Shown: positions 1-7,734, numbered from the stretch's first letter. The stretch: DNA of 17,891 nucleotides from Methanomicrobiales archaeon (GCA_012511245.1 JAAZGM010000100.1:1-17891), one strand, 5' to 3'. The notes: generated by a model from the sequence alone, not told the origin. A program made the numbers and translations.

Positions 1-273
1 GAGGTGATCGAGGTGCCGGTCAGGGAGTTCATCAACTGGGAGCGGACGAAGCGGGCACTCACCGATATCAGCAACATGGAGGTCCGGCGGGTGATGAGCA
101 GCCCGGTCATCGCCATCGGCGAAGATTCGGATATCTCCGATGCGGCTTCTTTGATGCTCCGCGAGGGGATCGCCCGGCTCCCGGTGCTCCGTGGCGGGAA
201 GCTGGTCGGGATCGTCACCCGGGCGGACATCGTCCACGGGCTCGGGGCGTCGTCGGGGAGGGAGGAATCGTGA
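1..273 (+). CDS. CBS-domain protein, C-terminal part (5' end outside window)
   Basis: The reading frame is open from the first base, so the gene is truncated by the window edge; the GTG at 4 is not necessarily its start. The visible 90 residues hold one complete CBS motif, starting at VRRVMSSPVIAI and running through ARLPVL to GKLVGIVTRADIV. CBS domains normally work in pairs and bind adenine nucleotides or S-adenosylmethionine, so a first CBS repeat probably lies upstream. The TGA stop overlaps the GTG start of argJ (GTGA, 4 nt), so the gene is translationally coupled to the arginine genes. A regulatory role linked to energy charge or ligand level is inference; nothing here names the ligand. 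argC often lies in such clusters and may be upstream. Confidence 0.85.
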   Translation, partial: EVIEVPVREFINWERTKRALTDISNMEVRRVMSSPVIAIGEDSDISDAASLMLREGIARLPVLRGGKLVGIVTRADIVHGLGASSGREES

Positions 274-1409
274 AGAGTATCTGTGCAGTCGAGGGCGTCA
301 ACGCGGCCGGATTGAAGGAAGGAAAGTACGGGCTCGCCCTGATCCGGGCAAGCGGAACCGCGGCCGGGGTCTTTACGTCGAACACTATGCGGGCGGCCCC
401 GGTCGAGGTGATGATGGAGCGGATAGAGCGAGGCACACTTGATGCTGTCGTCGTGAACAGCGGGTGCGCAAACGCCTACACCGGCGAACGCGGCTACCGC
501 GACGCGGTGGAGATGTGCGAGATCGCGGGCGGAGCCCTTGGCCTTGCACCGGAGTCGGTCGGCGTCGCGAGCACCGGGGTGATCGGGCGCTACCTCAACC
601 TCCCGCTCATAACCGACCAGTGCGGGCGGGTCGCCCCCCTCCTTGCCCGGAGCCCTGACGCCGAGGATGCGGCGTCGCGTGCGATCATGACCACCGACAC
701 ATTCCCAAAACACGCCCTCGTCGAGACCGAGTCGTTCTCCGTCGGCGGGATCACCAAGGGGAGCGGGATGATCGCCCCGAACATGGGGACGATGCTTGCG
801 TTCATCTACACCGATGCGGAGGTCGAGGCTCCGGTTCTCCGGGATATCCTCCGCACGGCTACCCGGCGGTCGTTCAACCGGGTCGTCGTCGACGGCGACA
901 CGAGCACGAACGATGTCGCCCTCTGCACCGCGACAGGCGCCGCGGGCCGGGTCGGCCGGGACGAACTTGCAAGAGCCGTCGAGGCCGTCTGCCGCGACCT
1001 TGCCATCCAGATCGCTCGCGACGGCGAAGGGGCGACGAAGCTCCTCGAGGTCACCGTCCGCGGCGCTCCCGATGAAGATGCTGCAGCAACCGTTGCGCGG
1101 ACGATCGTCGCCTCCCCGCTCGTCAAGACAGCCATATACGGCGAAGACCCGAACTGGGGGAGGGTGGTCGCGGCTGCCGGGAGGGCCGGCGTGGAGTTCG
1201 ACCCCTACGCCGTCTCGCTCTCGGTCGGGGATGCGCCGCTCGTCCTCCGCGGTGAGATCGTCGCCGACCTTCCCCGGGCGAAGGATGCGATGCGGGGTAA
1301 GACCGTCACGTTCGACCTCGACCTCGCCGCAGGCGACGGATCGGCAACGGCGTGGGGGTGCGACCTCACCGAGAAGTACGTAGAGATCAACGGGAAGTAT
1401 ACGACATGA
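270..1409 (+). CDS. argJ: Glutamate N-acetyltransferase (ornithine acetyltransferase) ArgJ
   Basis: ArgJ moves the acetyl group from N-acetylornithine to glutamate, giving ornithine and N-acetylglutamate in the cyclic arginine pathway; some members also use acetyl-CoA. The product is 379 aa, normal for the family. It carries the self-cleavage segment KGSGMIAPNMGTML, in which Thr174 would become the N-terminal nucleophile of the beta chain. The residue before it is Gly where most relatives have Ala (NMATML). Other family signatures are VVNSGCANA near 62-70, GDTSTND and YGEDPNWGR. The GTG start at 270 has GGAGG just upstream and overlaps the CBS stop. The end overlaps argB by 4 nt (ATGA). The enzyme should be cytoplasmic. 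Whether it is mono- or bifunctional cannot be read from the sequence. Confidence 0.96.
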   Translation: MKSICAVEGVNAAGLKEGKYGLALIRASGTAAGVFTSNTMRAAPVEVMMERIERGTLDAVVVNSGCANAYTGERGYRDAVEMCEIAGGALGLAPESVGVASTGVIGRYLNLPLITDQCGRVAPLLARSPDAEDAASRAIMTTDTFPKHALVETESFSVGGITKGSGMIAPNMGTMLAFIYTDAEVEAPVLRDILRTATRRSFNRVVVDGDTSTNDVALCTATGAAGRVGRDELARAVEAVCRDLAIQIARDGEGATKLLEVTVRGAPDEDAAATVARTIVASPLVKTAIYGEDPNWGRVVAAAGRAGVEFDPYAVSLSVGDAPLVLRGEIVADLPRAKDAMRGKTVTFDLDLAAGDGSATAWGCDLTEKYVEINGKYTT

Positions 1410-2275
1410 AACGCGAAGATGTGCTGATGGAGGCACTCCCCTACATCCAGAAGTTTTACGGGAAGACGATCGTGATCAAACTCGGCGGCCACGCGATGGT
1501 CGACCAGAAGATCCTTGAGACGGTGATCCGCGACGCCGTCCTTCTCCGCTACGTGGGGATGAAGGTCGTCCTGGTCCACGGCGGAGGGCCGGAGATCACG
1601 GCGAAGATGCAGGCGATGGGGAAAGAGCCCAAATTTGTCGGAGGACTCCGGATCACCGATGCCGAGACGCTCGAGATCGCCCAGATGGTCCTTGTCGGAA
1701 AGATCAACGACGGCATAGTCTCCCTCATCGCGAACTGCGGCACCCGTGCGGTCGGGATATCGGGTAACGACGGCAACCTCCTCATCGCCCGGAAGATGGA
1801 ACCCCAGCGGGTGAAGGTGGGAGAGGTCATCGAGGAGGTCGATCTCGGTCGGGTCGGCGAGATCGAGGAGGTCGATCCCGAGGTGCTCCACTGCCTCCTC
1901 GCCCAGAACTACATCCCGGTCGTGGCCCCGATGGCGATCGACCGACAGGGGGGGAGCCTGAACATCAACGCCGACACAGCGGCGGCGGAGATCGCGATCG
2001 CTCTGGGTGCGTTTAAACTCGTAAACCTCACCGACGTCGACGGCGTGATGGATGCCGATCGGACGATGGTCTATCGCCGTCTCACGCTCGCTGAGGCGGA
2101 GACGATGATCGAGGATGGGATCATCGCCGGCGGGATGATCCCGAAACTCGACGGGTGTATGAAGGCGGTCAGGAGTGGCGTTACGAGCGCCCATGTCGTG
2201 AATGGCAACAAGGAGCACAACCTCCTCCTCGAGCTCTTCACCGACCGGGGTGTCGGGACGATGCTCACCCTTTAA
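1406..2275 (+). CDS. argB: Acetylglutamate kinase ArgB
   Basis: ArgB phosphorylates N-acetylglutamate with ATP, the second step of arginine synthesis. The 289-residue protein has the amino-acid-kinase signatures IKLGGHAM at about 24-31 (nucleotide binding) and VHGGGPEI at about 57-64 (substrate loop), plus NLTDVDGVM further on. I chose ATG 1406 over in-frame starts further upstream because it forms an ATGA overlap with argJ and gives the usual N-terminus. The first 20 residues (LPYIQKFYGKT) resemble the mobile N-helix of hexameric, arginine-inhibited kinases such as that of Thermotoga, so feedback inhibition by arginine is a reasonable inference. The TAA stop overlaps the stop of the convergent chorismate mutase gene. 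Confidence 0.97.
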   Translation: MKREDVLMEALPYIQKFYGKTIVIKLGGHAMVDQKILETVIRDAVLLRYVGMKVVLVHGGGPEITAKMQAMGKEPKFVGGLRITDAETLEIAQMVLVGKINDGIVSLIANCGTRAVGISGNDGNLLIARKMEPQRVKVGEVIEEVDLGRVGEIEEVDPEVLHCLLAQNYIPVVAPMAIDRQGGSLNINADTAAAEIAIALGAFKLVNLTDVDGVMDADRTMVYRRLTLAEAETMIEDGIIAGGMIPKLDGCMKAVRSGVTSAHVVNGNKEHNLLLELFTDRGVGTMLTL

Positions 2276-2568
2276 CTTTTTTCCCACGGCAGATTGCTAT
2301 CGGCGTTGCACTCTCGCTGCCACTCTTCGCTCATATCGATCAGGATCTCGAATATCCGCCGCACGGCGACCGGGTCAACCCGTTTCTCGACAGCGTACGT
2401 GAAGGCCCGGCCGAGAACTGTCTTTTGCTGCGATCCATCCTGGATGGGGCGATCTTCTTCCTGCTTGATCCGGGCGATCTTCGCGGCAAGTTTCTGCCGT
2501 TCCACGATCAGATCGATGATCTGGTTATCAATCCCATGGATCTCCTCTCTGACGGCATCAAGGGTCAT
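2272..2568 (-). CDS. Chorismate mutase, AroQ type
   Basis: This 98-residue protein matches stand-alone AroQ chorismate mutases, which convert chorismate to prephenate for phenylalanine and tyrosine. It aligns with the E. coli CM domain: Arg7 (Arg11 in E. coli), Arg24 (Arg28), Lys35 (Lys39) and Asp44 (Asp48) are conserved, and Gln48 stands where E. coli has Glu52. The protein is all-helical and probably a dimer, as is usual for the family. ATG 2568 is the start that gives the normal N-terminus (LDAVREEIHGID). A TTTTAA element near 2593-2599 on this strand would place transcription starts close to the ATG. The TAA stop (2272-2274) overlaps the argB stop. It is a single gene with no aromatic-pathway neighbours here. 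Confidence 0.9.
   Translation of the reverse strand: MTLDAVREEIHGIDNQIIDLIVERQKLAAKIARIKQEEDRPIQDGSQQKTVLGRAFTYAVEKRVDPVAVRRIFEILIDMSEEWQRECNADSNLPWEKS
2276..2283 (+). terminator. T-rich terminator after argB
   Basis: A run of six T (2277-2282) directly follows the argB stop codon. Archaeal RNA polymerase terminates at U-rich tracts with little need for a hairpin. The tract lies inside the 3' end of the convergent chorismate mutase gene, where it reads as Lys codons on the other strand. Confidence 0.45.
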
Positions 2569-2669
2569 ACTCCATGGTTGTCCTATTCGGGGTTAAAACC
2601 GCCGGGTTGGCACCCTGCACCCCGGGAAGGCGAAGACTATTATCCGTGCCGGAACAAACCTGGTACCAG

Positions 2670-3260
2670 ATGTTCGAACGAATACCGCTACGCGAACGTC
2701 GGGACCTCCTGATCGCGTGGCTCGCCATATCGATCGCCTTCACCCTGATCTATATCCGGGGCGGGGTGGACCCTATCGGACTCATCTTCTTCTTCGTGCT
2801 GTCCCTCGTCACGGTGGGCGTAGCCTTCGTCCTGCACGAACTGGCGCACAAGTTCGCGGCGATGCGCTATGGTTACTGGGCGGAGTTCAAGAAGGACAAT
2901 CAGATGCTCCTTATCGCCGTGGTGATGGCGGCGCTCGTCGGGGTCGTCTTTGCGGCGCCGGGAGCGACCTATGTCTACGGAAATGCGACACGCGCGGAGA
3001 ACGGGCGGATATCAGCGGCCGGGCCGGTGACAAACCTCCTCCTCTGCATACCGTTCGCGGCGCTGGTGTTCTTTGGCGGCGGCGGGCTCATCGCTCTTGT
3101 CGGTCTCGTGGGGCTCCGGGTCAACGCGATGATCGCAACCTTCAACATGCTCCCGATCAGCATCCTCGACGGCAAGAAGGTCCTCGCCTGGAACCCGGCC
3201 GTTTTTGCGGTACTCATCATCGCCTCCGTCGGGATCCTCTTCTGGTCGCTCCTCCTCTGA
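2670..3260 (+). CDS. Site-2 protease family (M50) membrane metalloprotease
   Basis: This is a polytopic membrane protein of the zinc-dependent M50 family, which cleaves substrates within or near the membrane. The zinc motif HELAH is at residues 56-60 in a hydrophobic helix. A second conserved motif, NMLPISILDGKKVLAW, is at about 159-174, with Asp167 as the expected third zinc ligand. Hydrophobic stretches near 13-30, 35-58, 78-96, 118-136, 137-150 and 176-196 suggest five or six membrane segments. There is no PDZ domain, so this is the short archaeal form. ATG 2670 was chosen because a TATTAT element (2638-2643) lies about 27 bp upstream. In-frame GTG 2646 and ATG 2574 would add 8 or 32 non-hydrophobic residues. 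The substrate is unknown. Confidence 0.85.
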   Translation: MFERIPLRERRDLLIAWLAISIAFTLIYIRGGVDPIGLIFFFVLSLVTVGVAFVLHELAHKFAAMRYGYWAEFKKDNQMLLIAVVMAALVGVVFAAPGATYVYGNATRAENGRISAAGPVTNLLLCIPFAALVFFGGGGLIALVGLVGLRVNAMIATFNMLPISILDGKKVLAWNPAVFAVLIIASVGILFWSLLL

Positions 3261-3275
3261 GCGGCCACCCTTTCT

Positions 3276-5888
3276 TCACACTTTCTTCAGCGTGAACCGG
3301 AACGCTGCGCCGCACTCCGGCCGGCCCGGCACCCGGTCTTCTACCCGGAGGGTGCCGTTGTAGCGCGTAATGAGCATCCGGGTGATAGAGAGCCCGAGGC
3401 CCTGGCCGCTTTTGCGACCCTTTTTCTTCCCAAATCGTGTAAATATGGATTCTTTCATCTCGTCGGGGACTCCGGGCCCGGTATCCTCGACGGAGATCTC
3501 GACCTCGCTATCACCCTCTTCCACCCGGATAGTGATCTCGACATCCGGCCCCCCGAACTTGGCGGCATTCCCGATGAGGTTCGCAAAGACCTCTGGAAGG
3601 AGCAGGTCGGCCATGACCGCAAGATCTGTGCCGCTATAGTGGATGCGGCTCCCGGAAAAGATCTCGATCTCGCCCCGGATAATGCCATCAAGATCGACCG
3701 GTGCGAGAATGGCTGATTCGTGGTGGATCCGCCGGATCGTCGAGACGTTCCTCACGATATCGATGCTCTTTCGGATACTGCTCCTGAGTTTTTCCGCGTA
3801 GTTTTTCGCCTCCCCATCGAGCATATCGATGAGGATGCCGGTATAGAGGCCGGAGACATTCTCTGCATTCCTGATATCATGGCTGAGCACGTCGAGGTAG
3901 AAGTTTGCCTCCTGCTCAGCCATCTCGAGCTGCCGGATCAGCAGGATGCGTTCAATGGAGGTTCTGATCTCTTTTCCGATAGCGGTAAGGAGGAAACGAT
4001 CGGCATTGGTGAACTGCCTCCCCTTCCCGGCCACCACGTTCAGCGCTCCGATGACCTTCCCGTGCGCCACAATGGGGATGCTCGCGTAGGGGCACGGTGT
4101 CTCATCGTTCATCCCCGGGTGGCGAAGATGTGGATGGTTGTCGAAGAAAAGCGCCTTCCCGGCTACCAGCACCTCCACGTAGGGCTGTGCGGTGATGTCT
4201 GGAATGTAAGGTGTCTGTGGGAAGAACTCGGAGAGGTTTCTCATGCAGGCCAGCCGCGCACTCTGTCTATCCGGTTCGATCAGGTAGATGCCGCCCCCGC
4301 GAAGATCGAGGAGGTCGAGGGTTGCTGCAAGCACCTTCTCAAGGGCCTCATCGATATCCGTCGTGGATGTTGATACGCCGATGATCTGGTTCAAGATCGA
4401 GAGTTCCCGGTTATGTGCCTGGATCTCAGCTTCAGCCCGTTTCAGGTCGGTGATGTCGTTGAGCGAGGCCGTGAGGCAGAGAGGTGTTCCATCTCTGTCC
4501 CGGACCAGGATTCCGGAGAAAGTGACATGAAACGTCGTTCCATCTCGTTTTTTCCCGGTTCTCTCGCTGGTGTATCTTCCGGTCTCGATGATCGCCCGGA
4601 ACGCTGCTATAGACTCTTTCTCATCCTGCCAGAACTCTGTGACCCGCTTCCCGATCACCTCGGCATCGGAGGCATGTCCCCACATAGAGAGGAAGGCCTG
4701 GTTGACGTAGGTCAGGCGGCCGTCGAGGTCGGCGATGGTGAACGCGCTCGGTGACGACGCTATCGCCATGTCGCGGATCAGGAGTTCTCTTTCCGCCTTC
4801 TTCCTTTCTTTGATGTCGGAGTGAGTTCCTGCAATCCGGACCGGTCTTCCATCTGCATCGCGTTCGACCACCTGGAGCCGATCGAGCACGTAGGCCCACT
4901 CTCCTGATGCGGTTTTCATCCGGATCTCCATATCGAGACGATCGCGCTCGCCGGAAATCATGCCGGCGAGCATCGCCTCCATGCGCCCCCGGTCGTCCGG
5001 GTGGATGAAGGAGAGGATCGCGGGGTACGTGGGTACAAGCTCTCCCGGTTCGTAGCCGAGCATCGTAAAACTGCGCGGACTGTAGAAGATCGTGCCGGAT
5101 CTGATATCCCAGTCAACCAGCCCGTCGTTTGCAGCCGAAAGCGCAAGATTCAGTCGTTCTTCGCTCTCGCGAAGCGCCAGTTCCGCACGATCCCGTCCCG
5201 TCACGTCGAGGAGTGACATCACTGAACGGGCGGTTCCGGGTATCAGGCCGATGGTGACCTCGATGGTATGGATGGTTCCGGCGCGGTCGATGAACGGGAC
5301 GGAGTAGTTCTTCGGCGCGGCCAGAGGATCCTTCCGGCGGAGGGTGTGGTATCCCATGATCTTCCGCCGCTCATCCTCGGTGGCGATGAAATCGGGGAGT
5401 TGCTTTATCCCGACGATCTCGGTGCGTGCATACCCGGAAAGCCGTTCAAATTCCGTGTTCGCCACTGATATGGTGGTGTCCTCCTCGACGAGGATCGTCG
5501 CCGTCCCGGTGTACTCGACGATCGCCTCGTAATCCTCGATATCGGGGGACTCCCGGATCCGGAGCACCCAGCCTCTTCCAGCCGGCGGTCTCCAGCCCGA
5601 GCAGTAGTATCTTCGTTCTCCTCCGCCTGGATGCCTGAGGCAACACTCAAACTCCCGCGTCCTCTCGTTGCCACACGGGGCCGAGAGGATCCTGTCGGCA
5701 AGATCCCTCACCCGCTCTTCCTGCTCAGGATCCTTCTCACACAGACTGAGAATCCGGCGGGATGTGGTGTTCGCCCAGATTATGCGTCCGTCATCATCGA
5801 CCATCAGGATCGCGTCATCGATGCCCTCCAGTATCCGGTAATCCGGTTGAGTACCGTATAGGGAGTCCGATGGATCGGTGGGGGTCAT
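3276..5888 (-). CDS. Soluble PAS/GAF sensor histidine kinase
   Basis: This 870-residue sensor kinase has no membrane segment or signal peptide, so it should sense a cytoplasmic signal. In order it has four PAS domains (about 18-110, 118-235, 240-365 and 370-485), a GAF domain (about 505-650), a HisKA-like dimerisation region and a C-terminal HATPase. The phospho-acceptor is His670 in LSHDIRN. The ATPase has an N box (EVFANLIGNAAKF, about 766-778), G1 (EDTGPGVP, 801-808), an F box (IFTRFG) and G2 (GQGLGLSI, 828-835), all apparently intact. The H box lacks the proline usual after the phospho-histidine. No response regulator or chemotaxis gene is adjacent, so it is an orphan. The ligand or cofactor is unknown. 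It converges on the M50 gene with a 15 bp gap. Confidence 0.93.
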   Translation of the reverse strand: MTPTDPSDSLYGTQPDYRILEGIDDAILMVDDDGRIIWANTTSRRILSLCEKDPEQEERVRDLADRILSAPCGNERTREFECCLRHPGGGERRYYCSGWRPPAGRGWVLRIRESPDIEDYEAIVEYTGTATILVEEDTTISVANTEFERLSGYARTEIVGIKQLPDFIATEDERRKIMGYHTLRRKDPLAAPKNYSVPFIDRAGTIHTIEVTIGLIPGTARSVMSLLDVTGRDRAELALRESEERLNLALSAANDGLVDWDIRSGTIFYSPRSFTMLGYEPGELVPTYPAILSFIHPDDRGRMEAMLAGMISGERDRLDMEIRMKTASGEWAYVLDRLQVVERDADGRPVRIAGTHSDIKERKKAERELLIRDMAIASSPSAFTIADLDGRLTYVNQAFLSMWGHASDAEVIGKRVTEFWQDEKESIAAFRAIIETGRYTSERTGKKRDGTTFHVTFSGILVRDRDGTPLCLTASLNDITDLKRAEAEIQAHNRELSILNQIIGVSTSTTDIDEALEKVLAATLDLLDLRGGGIYLIEPDRQSARLACMRNLSEFFPQTPYIPDITAQPYVEVLVAGKALFFDNHPHLRHPGMNDETPCPYASIPIVAHGKVIGALNVVAGKGRQFTNADRFLLTAIGKEIRTSIERILLIRQLEMAEQEANFYLDVLSHDIRNAENVSGLYTGILIDMLDGEAKNYAEKLRSSIRKSIDIVRNVSTIRRIHHESAILAPVDLDGIIRGEIEIFSGSRIHYSGTDLAVMADLLLPEVFANLIGNAAKFGGPDVEITIRVEEGDSEVEISVEDTGPGVPDEMKESIFTRFGKKKGRKSGQGLGLSITRMLITRYNGTLRVEDRVPGRPECGAAFRFTLKKV

Positions 5889-5956
5889 CTATGATATCCC
5901 CTCTCGCTCCGGGATGCATTGTACGGGTTGATATTGTGTATGGAGGTCGTCAAAAC

Positions 5957-5966
5957 GTATTAATCT
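5957..5966 (-). promoter_or_regulatory. Possible TATA-like element upstream of the histidine kinase
   Basis: The AT-rich stretch ATTAATACG on the - strand is the best TATA-like match in the gap before the kinase. It lies about 70 bp upstream of its ATG, which would leave a leader of roughly 45 nt containing a purine-rich AGGGGAT. This is a weak pattern match only. Confidence 0.3.
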
Positions 5967-5983
5967 GTTCCGGTACCCGGGTC

Positions 5984-5994
5984 GTGGAAAAAGT
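5984..5994 (-). terminator. T5 terminator after the tandem flavoprotein pair
   Basis: On the - strand a CACTTTTTCC tract (T5 at 5988-5992) lies about 60 bp after the stop of the second flavoprotein gene and just before the putative kinase promoter. It is a likely U-tract terminator separating the two transcripts. No strong hairpin was seen. Confidence 0.4.
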
Positions 5995-6054
5995 GTAGGG
6001 AGCACCCGTACCGAGTGTATCCCCCGGCCGGCTGCTATGTGGCGCAGGCAGAAA

Positions 6055-6675
6055 TCAGGTTTCTGTATCGTCCGGCGCCTGCAGGCTGCGAAGAAGGTCA
6101 ACCACATCCCGTCCTTTCTTTTGCGCGTCTTCAAGTGCGGCGGGGTGCCCCGCGATCCCTCCATACCGGTCGAGATCGTTTGCTATGACGTTATCCCAGT
6201 ACTCAAACCCGGTTGTGTTGAAAAAGGCAGTGACGGCGGGAAACGCTGCATCAAAGACGTTCTCCCACCCGAGCCCTGCGGTCGAGACGAATATCGCCTT
6301 GTGGCGGAGGGTGTGCTCGGCGGAGTAGTAGAGGGTCTTCAGGATGAACTTCTGTGCCCAGAGATACTGCGCGCGGTCGATCAACCCCTTCGTCTCCGCC
6401 GTGATCCCCATCGAGTAGATGGGGGATGCGATGACAAGAAGATCGGCACCAGCGATCTTCTCAAAGATCCCCGTGAGGTCGTCGTCGATGATACACACCC
6501 CGGTCTTGTGGCAGACGTTACACCCCTGGCACGAGGCGTAATCGAGCCGCCGGAGGACGATCTTCTCGATCTCCCCTCCTGCTTCCCGGGCGCCGTCGAG
6601 AACCGCATCAAGCAGCGTCTCGGTGTTCCCGTGCCGCCGGGGGCTCCCGGAGATCCCGAGGACGTTCACGGTCAT
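6055..6675 (-). CDS. Iron-sulfur flavoprotein (Isf-like), second gene of a tandem pair
   Basis: A 206-residue flavodoxin-fold protein of the NADPH-dependent FMN reductase/Isf group. The N-terminal SGSPRRHGNTETLLD (residues 9-23) is the FMN phosphate loop. It is followed by a compact cysteine motif, C49-x2-C52-x2-C55-x5-C61, which in Methanosarcina Isf binds a [4Fe-4S] cluster. ASPIYSMGITAETKGLIDR around 83-100 is the usual flavin-side segment. Isf proteins carry electrons between ferredoxin-type donors and acceptors such as O2 or peroxide. The natural partner here is unknown. The ATG overlaps the stop of the upstream flavoprotein gene (ATGA), so the two are co-translated and may act as a pair. 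Confidence 0.9.
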   Translation of the reverse strand: MTVNVLGISGSPRRHGNTETLLDAVLDGAREAGGEIEKIVLRRLDYASCQGCNVCHKTGVCIIDDDLTGIFEKIAGADLLVIASPIYSMGITAETKGLIDRAQYLWAQKFILKTLYYSAEHTLRHKAIFVSTAGLGWENVFDAAFPAVTAFFNTTGFEYWDNVIANDLDRYGGIAGHPAALEDAQKKGRDVVDLLRSLQAPDDTET

Positions 6676-7283
6676 GCTACCCCGACCTCCCGGAGGTACG
6701 CGGCGACATCCCGGGCCAGGCGCTCAGCGTCGGCATTTGCGGTCGGGTGGCGGTCGATCGCACCTTTTTCGTCGACACTGTTCACCATCAGGTACCGGAT
6801 GTCTTTGTTCCGGACATCGATGACATGGAAGAAACACTTCACCGACGGGATCGTCGAGTCAAAGACGTAGTCCCAGTCCTGCCCGGCGGTCGAGAGGAAG
6901 ATACCCACCCGTTTTCCTTTTCGTTCCGGCGGGACGACCGGGAGGTGGAGGACGAACTTCCGGGAGCGGAAGACCTGTGCCCGGTCGACCAGCGTCTTCG
7001 CCTGCGCGGTAAGCCCCATACAGTAGATGGGGGATGCGAGGATGATGCAGTCGGCCTCGATGATCCTGTCGTAGACATAGTCCATGTAGTCTCGCTGGAC
7101 ACACCGGTTGAGTTTTTCGCAGGCGTTGCATCCCTTGCACGGTCGGATATCGGCCTCGGTGACGGCGATCTTCTCGGTCGCAGCTCCTTCCTCCGCCATC
7201 GCGGCGAGCACCCAATCTAGCAGGGTTTCGGAGTTGCCGTGGCGACGGGGTGAGGCCGCAAACGCGAGGACGTCTATGGTCAT
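6672..7283 (-). CDS. Iron-sulfur flavoprotein (Isf-like), first gene of a tandem pair
   Basis: A 203-residue paralogue of the gene just downstream. It has the FMN loop ASPRRHGNSETLLD and cysteines at exactly the same positions (C49, C52, C55, C61; PCKGCNACEKLNRC), predicted to bind FMN and a [4Fe-4S] cluster. ASPIYCMGLTAQAKTLVDR matches the flavin-binding segment. ATG 7283 was chosen because it gives the family N-terminus; in-frame starts further upstream would add about 70 residues of unrelated, non-coding-looking sequence. A GTTTTTACC element near 7310-7317 lies about 29 bp upstream and may serve as promoter. The gene is coupled to its neighbour by a 4 nt overlap. The specific electron partners are not evident. 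Confidence 0.9.
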   Translation of the reverse strand: MTIDVLAFAASPRRHGNSETLLDWVLAAMAEEGAATEKIAVTEADIRPCKGCNACEKLNRCVQRDYMDYVYDRIIEADCIILASPIYCMGLTAQAKTLVDRAQVFRSRKFVLHLPVVPPERKGKRVGIFLSTAGQDWDYVFDSTIPSVKCFFHVIDVRNKDIRYLMVNSVDEKGAIDRHPTANADAERLARDVAAYLREVGVA

Positions 7284-7336
7284 ATACAGAGTGTTGCTCG
7301 GCCGGAGGGTAAAAACGTGCCGGGACTCCCGCTCCG

Positions 7337-7492
7337 CTACACGTTCTCCTGCGATAGCCCGATCGCGAGCGTGTAGCAGAGCGCGATCGTCACAAGCGTG
7401 AACGGAAACGCCGGGAGGATCGCCATCGCCTGGAGAGAAGAGAGCCCGCCGGTGATGAGGAGAACGATTGCGACTGTGGAGAGGGGAGACAC
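7337..7492 (-). pseudogene. Remnant of a BCCT-family (betaine/choline/carnitine) transporter, C-terminal end
   Basis: On the - strand a 51-codon stretch reads LSTVAIVLLITGGLSSLQ, then AMAILPAFPFTLVTIALCY, and ends SQENV with a TAG stop. This matches the last two transmembrane helices of BCCT transporters (typical pattern GGLxALQxxxIxxALPF, then a hydrophobic helix ending CYSL). An in-frame TGA lies directly upstream at 7493-7495, and none of the rest of a ~500-residue transporter is visible in any - strand frame beyond it. I read this as the tail of a decayed or deleted osmolyte transporter gene. A short functional membrane peptide is possible but unlikely. The family call is from memory of the consensus. 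Confidence 0.72.
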
Positions 7493-7722
7493 TCACGAAT
7501 CATTGTGGCCTCCCGGCTGCGGAACAAGGAATACCGAAGCTTTTGACCCGGTTCACGATCCGCTCCGCGGCGGCCTCCGTCAGGTCGGAGAGAGACGGCG
7601 GGAACCTGCCCGGAAAACCCCGAATACAGGTAACTTCGGGTTTCCGGCACACTGAATGCACCGAAGTCGATCCCGGGCCTCCCGGTCGTTTGCGCTCCGC
7701 TCCACCAGAAATGCGAGAGTTC
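7493..7722 (-). other. Non-coding stretch between the BCCT remnant and the peroxiredoxin gene
   Basis: No gene was recognised here. The short open frames on both strands have unnatural composition (rich in Arg, Pro and Gly) and no start signals. One - strand frame encodes SDLTEAAAERIVNRVKSFGI (about 7520-7580), which looks more protein-like but belongs to no family I recognise. The stretch probably holds erased sequence from the event that removed the transporter gene. Confidence 0.45.
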
Positions 7723-7734
7723 AGAAAAAGAGGA
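7723..7734 (-). terminator. T-rich terminator after the peroxiredoxin gene
   Basis: Immediately after the peroxiredoxin TAA, the - strand reads TCCTCTTTTTCTG, a U-rich tract of the kind that ends archaeal transcripts. It marks the likely end of the four-gene redox unit that starts near 9125. Confidence 0.5.

Noticed and set aside
1205..2287. - strand open frame of 360 codons over argJ/argB
   Set aside because: Low-complexity Asp/His/Leu-rich translation typical of an antisense shadow of argB; both sense genes are certain.
6037..6870. + strand open frame of 277 codons over the flavoprotein pair
   Set aside because: Shadow of two Isf-like genes whose FMN loops and cysteine motifs are intact on the - strand.
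7284..7496. N-terminal extension of the first flavoprotein gene to an upstream in-frame start at 7496
   Set aside because: The extra ~70 residues look non-coding and lie over the BCCT remnant in another frame; ATG 7283 gives the exact family N-terminus.
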